Assembly: GCF_905163445.1 (NCBI RefSeq)
Contig: NC_053197.1
Coordinates: 10,850,001-10,914,000 of the forward strand
Source of the DNA: Pararge aegeria
Lineage: Eukaryota; Arthropoda; Insecta; Lepidoptera; Nymphalidae
DNA length: 64,000 bases
Reading direction: 5' to 3'
Under the pieces are notes generated by a model. The model was given only the letters and a program-made list of their open reading frames with translations, had not been told where the DNA came from and did no database searches. Shown here piece by piece: positions 58,180-64,000 of this stretch; positions within the stretch are counted from its first letter, which is position 1; every line of letters begins with the position of its first letter. The position numbers and the translations under genes were made by a program.

Positions 58180-59440
58180 CAACAAAGTGGCGAAAAGAGG
58201 TGCTAATTTTTTTTCATAACAAGTTAGCCCTTGACTGCAATTTCTTCATCAATTTTGGCAAATGGCAATAATCTTGATAGCCAAATTTGTAACGCTGAAT
58301 GCAGATAACCTGTGGACCCCACACTAGGCGACCTGTATCGTGGGGCCCGGTTAATAGATTTAGGTCAAATGTTTAAATTTTCTCATGTTCACCTGCGGAT
58401 CCTGGGGATTTTGGTTGCATTTCCCGGATTGAAGCATCGACAGAGTATGGGCCGCGGTTGTTATCACTAGCATGTGGCCAATCCCTTAAAAAGTCCACTA
58501 ACTACCGGCGAACGCCCAGTCAAAATCAGTTCAGCGAGATTTATCACAAAAAGCTTTACTTCTTCTAAAACTCGCATGTGCTACTCGCATTAAATTAAAT
58601 GAATATGAACCGTTATGTCAAACAAGATCCGTAATCGCAAGCTAGTCGTAAGTTGTGCAAAAAAGCGTGCAGGAAAGCAAGGAGGTTATGCGCGTGTAAA
58701 TCACAATAAAAGTCGGGGCAGACGCCTGAGCGGCCGCGGAGGCCGGAGACGAATTATGATTGCCGCGGGATGGCCGTAAACTACGCTACGGTGGGTATTC
58801 TAACTGATATACTGGGATTTTCGCTATATGAAAAGATAATGGCAATTTAAATGCGATAACTCAATAACAATCTATATTTTCTTGCAATTATTCTGACGTT
58901 GTCAATGTAGGTAAAACATCTGATAAGTTTCCCGCACTAATTTTCTTTTACGCCGACCTACCGCGACGTATCGCCCGCCTGCGCTATTACTTACCTTTCC
59001 CGACTTCTGAAATGTAAAAAAGATTCTCAAAGCTAAAATAATATTCCCTACGGCCGCTACGGGGTGAAATTTTTATTTATCTTGAATTAGAAATTCATAT
59101 GTTATATTTTCATAAATATAACTTTATATATTAGACAAACATTTATACAAAATTTTATCCTCTTTTTAAATATAGTATGATTAATTTCAAATTAATATAG
59201 ACTTTATAGACTAGGCTATCAAATGCAAAAATAATTTTTCATATCCGACATAAAACAGATTGAAAAAACTCGCTTTAGCAAAGTAGTCTATTATTCTGAC
59301 TGAGCAGGATTTAAATGATGAAAATTTTGCTTTCACATTTCCTCCTTCCCTGTATATCTAATAATACCTATTATAATATCCCACAGGCCATCGCGGGGCA
59401 CAGGTCCATTTTCTCAAAGAAGAGAGTGTAATAATCTTTA
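58180..59440. other. Intergenic; short CpG-rich patch at 58715-58790
   Basis: 58205-58250 is an inverted scrap of the SINE C tail (CAAGTTAGCCCTTGACTGCA). 58715-58790 is strongly CpG-rich (GAGCGGCCGCGGAGGCCGGA) but has no exon-like borders. No gene seen. Confidence 0.3.
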
Positions 59441-59449
59441 TATATATAA

Positions 59450-59620
59450 TTCTTGTGTGCGTGTGTATGTCACTGAACTCCTCCTAAACGGCTGGACCGA
59501 TTTGAATGAATTTTTTGGTATGCCTTTAGGTGGCACTCTGGATGGTTTAGATTCACAAATCAGCCCGACAGATGGCGCTGGGGTCCGCTTGTATCTTATA
59601 GATCATCGAAACTACTTCAA
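59450..59620 (+). mobile_element. Dispersed lepidopteran repeat, class unknown
   Basis: CTTGTGTGCGTGTGTATGTC, CTAAACGGCTGGACCGATTT, GGTTTAGATTCACAA and CCCGACAGATGGCGCTGGGG, a repeat I know to be common in moths and butterflies. Noncoding. Confidence 0.45.
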
Positions 59621-59822
59621 CTTCCACATTGTCTGCGTACAATTTCCGATTAATAAATATATGTATTCCAATTTTTATCTGCTACTCTACACAACATACC
59701 CCGACGCGACCCAACGCTTCGTATCGCCTGAGTCGCTATTTCTTCGTTTGCTTGCTCCTATTATATTATACTCCTCCGTGATATTTTATGTAAATAAAGC
59801 CAATAATTTTTTGACAATGGCT

Positions 59823-60095
59823 TTTCTGGCGCAGCGGTGAGCGCTGAGGTTTTAAGTTAGAGGCCCCGAGTTCGATTCCCGGCTGGGGCATTTTGAGAAT
59901 TTATAATTTGTGAGTATCCGCAGCCTCCCAACAGATCAAACCAGAGTCTGTTCTGTTGGGAGGCTTCGGTCGTCGCTAGTTAGCGGCACGTCTTTGTCGG
60001 TAGGAACCACCCTACCGCTGAGTGGTTATCAGCCTGCTAACATCTTAGTTGAGATTGCAGTCAAGAGCTAACTTGTAGTGGTATAAAAATCCTAC
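59823..60095 (+). mobile_element. SINE type C, full length
   Basis: tRNA-like head with A box TGGCGCAGCGGTGAGCGCTG and B box GAGTTCGATTCCCGG. The body has a 13-bp hairpin (AGCCTCCCAACAG and its inverse, 59920-59965) and CACGTCTTTGTCGGTAGGAA. The tail TTGAGATTGCAGTCAAGAGC ends A-rich. Not a functional tRNA: the sequence after the B box does not pair back as an acceptor stem. Confidence 0.85.
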
Positions 60096-61474
60096 CGACA
60101 AATTTACTCCTCAGCTTTATAATAATAAATTTTTGAAGGATTTAGAGAAGTATTTTTAAGTTATCTAATTTGTGGGAACTTCTTCAAACAAAGTTTACCA
60201 TAAAGGCTACACGTTGGTAGATACCGCATTAGAGTGATAAGTAATAAAATACTAAATAAGTATTTTAATAGACTATGGTTATCCTAGTTAAAGGGTTAAG
60301 GTAACCAAATTTAAAGTAACCTTTACCAGGACATTTTTAATGCTTGTGTAAATTAAAAATGTCTTAGGCAATATAAAAAGAGCTAATTCGCACAATCTTA
60401 TATATTTTTATATATTCAAATTAGGCCATTAAATTAGGTACTATAAAATATTTATCTCTGAATTCGCATTTTTTGCTGACTAGGAGCGGTGATCTCAGAA
60501 CTACCTAAAGTAGATATCGCCATCTATTAAAAGTAATCCGAAGTAGCATTTCCATCGATTTCGATTCGATTTTCCTAATTCAAAATAAATCACCGCTGTA
60601 TTTGTGATACCAAAATGAAAATGTTCAAGTAGTTAAGATTTTAGTGGTTTTGCGACAAACACGCATGGAAATAGATTGTTAGATCTCAGAATACAGTAGC
60701 TTCAGGTATAATGATTTAGAAGATACATGTTTCCTTACAAAATTCACAAGTTGGTTAATGTAACCGTTCGTATTTAAAAACCTTGCAATAATAGAGCAAG
60801 AACGAGTTAGTACCTACAATATTTCCAAAAGGTACCAGAGTTTTCTTGACTGAGTAGACTGCTTCAACATTTTACGACCCAAATAAAGTAGGAATAATGT
60901 TACCAAACCGTCCTTCCTGCATTGGAACAGCTTGGACGGCTTAACTCTATATCCCTATCTCCTCCGCGATAGAAGCGTTATGTCCAGCAGTATGTCTTTA
61001 GTATGCCGAAGATAATGATTCTTTTTTATTGCTGGTCTAGTATACAGACCTAACTTAAACAACGAAGCACAACCTCTAAAACTTTACATTGGGTCAGTAC
61101 GGATTCTAAATATTCACTTAAATGGCTCTAACTTTTTCCCGAGTAGTAAAAAAACTCAAATACTTAGGTTTTCTTCAACAACGTTATCCTTTTCGTAATT
61201 TTAGCGAGTAAGTACTTATTGAAAACTCAGAGATGCCATTTAATCACATGGTCTTTCAGTTATACATGAACTACGCTTATCTGGACCATTCCTGCTAGGA
61301 CTCGCAACCCTTAAATTCAACAAACGGTTTAAACGGAACGGAAGTATGGAATGATCTGAAGGGTGGTGGGCAGCCCCCTCCCACTTATCATAGTTCTCAC
61401 CATTGTTGGAGAAGTATTTTAGGCGTTACAAGTTAAAACTTAAGTGATGAAAAATTTAAGATTTATCCGATAAA
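60096..61474. other. Intergenic, no feature seen
   Basis: AT-rich; no gene or recognised repeat. Confidence 0.4.
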
Positions 61475-61657
61475 CTATGGGACCCTGGTCACAACAGCTG
61501 GGGCGTGGGGGGTGCGAGGTGTCCAGCGCGCGCGCAGCGTGCGATAAAGCAGGGCGCCGCGGGGTCCCCGGACCTCCAGCATGGTGTACCCGGCGAGAGG
61601 AAACATGGACACGGTGGGAAGAGGAAAAAATATTTTGGAAATAAGATCTACATAGTT
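61475..61657 (-). CDS. Possible orphan terminal exon in a GC-rich patch
   Basis: 61490-61620 is far more GC-rich than anything nearby. The minus strand is open from a possible acceptor (CTTAG, exon start about 61657) to TAG at 61475. It encodes 'LISKIFFPLPTVSMFPLAGY', then 'TMLEVRGPRGALLYRTLRAR' and 'VVTRVP'. The acceptor has a poor pyrimidine tract, no upstream exon was found, and I recognise no domain. It might be coding sequence of a gene to the right, or a GC-rich repeat. Confidence 0.25.
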   Translation of the reverse strand, partial: NYVDLISKIFFPLPTVSMFPLAGYTMLEVRGPRGALLYRTLRARWTPRTPHAPAVVTRVP

Positions 61658-62133
61658 ACCTAAGATTTTGGTCCGTGTGGTGATAAGATAACTCAATATA
61701 ATAAACATGAATTGTCGATGTTTTGAGTAGAAATCATTAGTATATTCACAGTTATTCCATTGTTTTGAGTTTAAACTTCTGTTGGTAGTCCTATAGTTTG
61801 GATAAATGTTTGCTACTTAAGCCAAATTGCCTGGACGGATCGAGACGAAAATTTTCACAGAGATAGATTATAGTTTGAAATAGCAATAGATTATAATTTC
61901 AGGAATTGTAAAAAACTGTAATATTTGTGGAAGATTTTTTTTTATCATAGTACTAGTAGAGGTTTCAGACAGAGGTGGAGGTGACAGAGCTTGTAAGGGG
62001 AAGTCTTACCGCCATGCTTATTTCTGCCACTAAAGTATTGCAACAATGCTGTGTCCCCGTCTGGTGTTATTGCAGACACATGCGTACTGAGGCTTAATTA
62101 CTAATAAGCATCAGATTGTCGGGCACAAGGACG

Positions 62134-62272
62134 TTTTGTTAATCTGTATATTATTAGTATTAACGTATATTATTCATAAAAAAATATTCATCAGTCATAA
62201 CACAAGCTACAATTACGTTGGGGCTAGATGGCGATGTGTGTATTGTCGTAGTATATTTATTTATTTATTCTA
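62134..62272 (+). mobile_element. SINE type A, 5'-truncated
   Basis: Starts at TAATCTGTATATTATTAGTA; keeps CATCAGTCATAACACAAGCT, GGGGCTAGATGGCGATGTGT and a (TTTA)n tail. Confidence 0.8.
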
Positions 62273-62664
62273 TGTCAAGAATCAAGTGGATTGGTTGCTT
62301 AGTTAGAGCGTAAAGGAAGAATAAACACACTTTCGCATTTATAATATTAGTAAAGATTAAAAAAAAATCCTTGGCATGTCCACGAAATGATATCCTGATA
62401 TCTTTGGTCTGCTGTGCCGTGTAAATAATAATTAATTTTATTGTAAATGCTTATATTTTATTGCGGGATTTGTCAACAGAGCGCGCGATGTATTTTGTTG
62501 CTTGAGATATTTATTGTTAGTTTCTTAATGTAAAGTGTAAGTGGGCATACGTGCGTACGGACAACGGCTAGTCGTGTCATTACTCTAAATGTAATAACTA
62601 ATAATAAATAAAGTAAAGCCTTGGTAATAAATCACAGAGATTTGCCATTTATGCATAAACTACA

Positions 62665-62750
62665 TAGGTGGCTTGTTAGTCTAGTAGTTGGAATGTTTAT
62701 CAATAAACCGCGAGCGCTAGGTTCGATTCTCGAATCGAAAATGGCAAAAC
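62665..62750 (+). mobile_element. tRNA-like SINE head
   Basis: TAGTCTAGTAGTTGG (A-box-like) and GGTTCGATTCTCGAATC (B box) about 40 bp apart, without a closing acceptor stem. A SINE scrap, not a tRNA gene. Confidence 0.4.
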
Positions 62751-62924
62751 GAGACCTCATGGTGCGACTTAGTGTCACAAACTTAGTGTTAATAGAGGTC
62801 ATTATTAAGATATGCTAAGGCCTTAAATTTTCAAAAACAAAGACCGCGATGCGGTTTTTTTAATAGATAGAGTGTTTGAAGAGGAAGGTTTATATGTATT
62901 ATAACATCCATTTTTCTTCCATTT

Positions 62925-63072
62925 TCTATCTATCTGTATATTATAAGTATTTATGTATGTTATTCATAAAAATATTCATCAGTCATCTGAGTACCCATAA
63001 CACAAGATACGCTTACTTTGGGGCTAGATGGCGACGTGTGTAGTGTCGTAATATATTTATTTATTTATTTTC
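62925..63072 (+). mobile_element. SINE type A, 5'-truncated
   Basis: CTATCTGTATATTATAAGTA, CATCTGAGTACCCATAACAC, GGGGCTAGATGGCGACGTGT and a (ATTT)n tail. Nearly the same truncation point as the copy at 62134. Confidence 0.85.
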
Positions 63073-63871
63073 ATCCAGTTTCTAATAATCATATTAGAAA
63101 CCTCAAAAATAGTCGTAAATAATTATTTTTTCCATCTAACATTGCAAACACAGGCTTAACCCTACGAGATTTATCAAAATATTGTACACATTGAGAAGGT
63201 TTACAGAAAACTCCGATTTGGTATATGTCTATTTCTTATGCCCACAATAACATTTTTTTGTTATTTACTTTTTACGATAAATAATGGCTAATAGCAGGAA
63301 TTCTTCATGGTTTAGGAAAATAAGCATTGTTTTACTCTAAACTAAACGCGTGCGGGCCACGGGCAGTAATGAATAAATCAAATCTACTGGATCGATTTTA
63401 ATCATTTTTTCAGCGAACGACATGGCCTATGTCGCTAGTTCAATTATTAAGCTATTCTGCAAATGTAGAAGAACTTCGGACGGACAAACACCGGAGTGAT
63501 ACAATAGATCACTCTGCTGTTGTTCGTCAGTCTTCCTTTAGATACTAAATAAGTATAGTATAGACTATAGTATAGGAGACTGAAGCGGGCCTCATTACAA
63601 GATAGATAGTATAGGAGTTAAGAAAGCGATTTAGCTTCTTAGCTCAACATTACACATACAATATAACATGTTTCAACAAACGACTGAGATGCATACTAAT
63701 AATACCTATATCCATTATTGCATGTGTGTTTTATCACCCAGTATTATAAAGCATATACATAAGGAAATAAAGTTTATAAAAATTACAGTTTTGTTTTCAG
63801 TACGATTATAGAATGCCTGCCAAAAATATATTCAAAATGCCTTCAATGTACCTACAGAATTTTATCCACGG

Positions 63872-64000
63872 TTACAGTACGGCTAGCATGGGCAGGAGAC
63901 AATTAGGTATATCCCCGGGGAAAGGATAAAAATGTATCTTCACCCATTAAAAATTTCGCTTTATCAAATCTCAGAGCACTGGCGCACAAGTGGAAATAAT
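63872..64000 (+). mobile_element. Dispersed repeat cut by the window edge
   Basis: ACGGCTAGCATGGGCAGGAG, GGGAAAGGATAAAAATG, TCTCAGAGCACTGGCGCACA: second copy of the family at 30413-30690. Confidence 0.6.

Noticed and set aside
59823..59895. tRNA gene
   Set aside because: A and B boxes are clear, but the sequence after the B box does not close an acceptor stem and runs into a SINE body found elsewhere. The same applies to heads near 24630, 55910, 62670 and 8260.
1..64000. CRISPR array, operon or other prokaryotic system
   Set aside because: Spliced animal genes and eukaryotic retrotransposons throughout; no regularly spaced repeats or bacterial gene arrangement.

Overview
This window is nuclear DNA from an insect, almost certainly a moth or butterfly (Lepidoptera). 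It is AT-rich and its genes are split by many introns with GT/AG borders. It is full of short tRNA-derived SINEs, RTE-type and other non-LTR retrotransposon remnants, and small inverted-repeat elements of the kinds that litter lepidopteran genomes. The order is inferred from these repeats plus the gene content; the species cannot be read from the sequence.

Four protein-coding genes can be reconstructed exon by exon. (1) ITPK1, inositol-tetrakisphosphate 1-kinase, minus strand, 5 exons, 10531-14596, 366 aa. (2) An unnamed class I SAM-dependent methyltransferase, plus strand, 4 exons, 15560-17626, 315 aa. It is head to head with ITPK1, with 963 bp between the start codons. (3) CLASRP (SFRS16/SWAP2), an SR-related splicing regulator, plus strand, 16 exons, 19811-33948, 837 aa. 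(4) H2.0, the HLX-type homeobox gene, minus strand, 3 exons, 35769-40501, 199 aa as modelled. It carries an N-terminal eh1 repressor motif and a homeodomain split at the classic 44/45 position. CLASRP and H2.0 are tail to tail. All exon phases agree, so each model gives one continuous open frame. I see no functional link among the four genes.

Layout: 1-10.4 kb is repeat-rich DNA with a possible minus-strand 5' exon near 1 kb. 10.4-34 kb is the gene-dense part (ITPK1, methyltransferase, CLASRP). 34-40.7 kb holds H2.0. 40.7-64 kb is gene-poor, filled with SINEs, LINE remnants and MITEs; the only hint of coding is a very GC-rich 140-bp patch near 61.5 kb.

I did not find an undescribed multi-gene system. 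The points most worth a second look are: linked alternative donor and acceptor sites in CLASRP; a SINE sitting 13 bp inside a CLASRP intron with a weak donor; a MITE with an intact 8-bp target duplication just upstream of the CLASRP start; two perfect 22-bp palindromes; an inverted-repeat element dense in ACTGCA/TGCAGT words and split by a young LINE insertion with a 13-bp target duplication; paired TTGACA motifs in the shared ITPK1/methyltransferase promoter; and a poly(A) signal that overlaps the methyltransferase stop codon.
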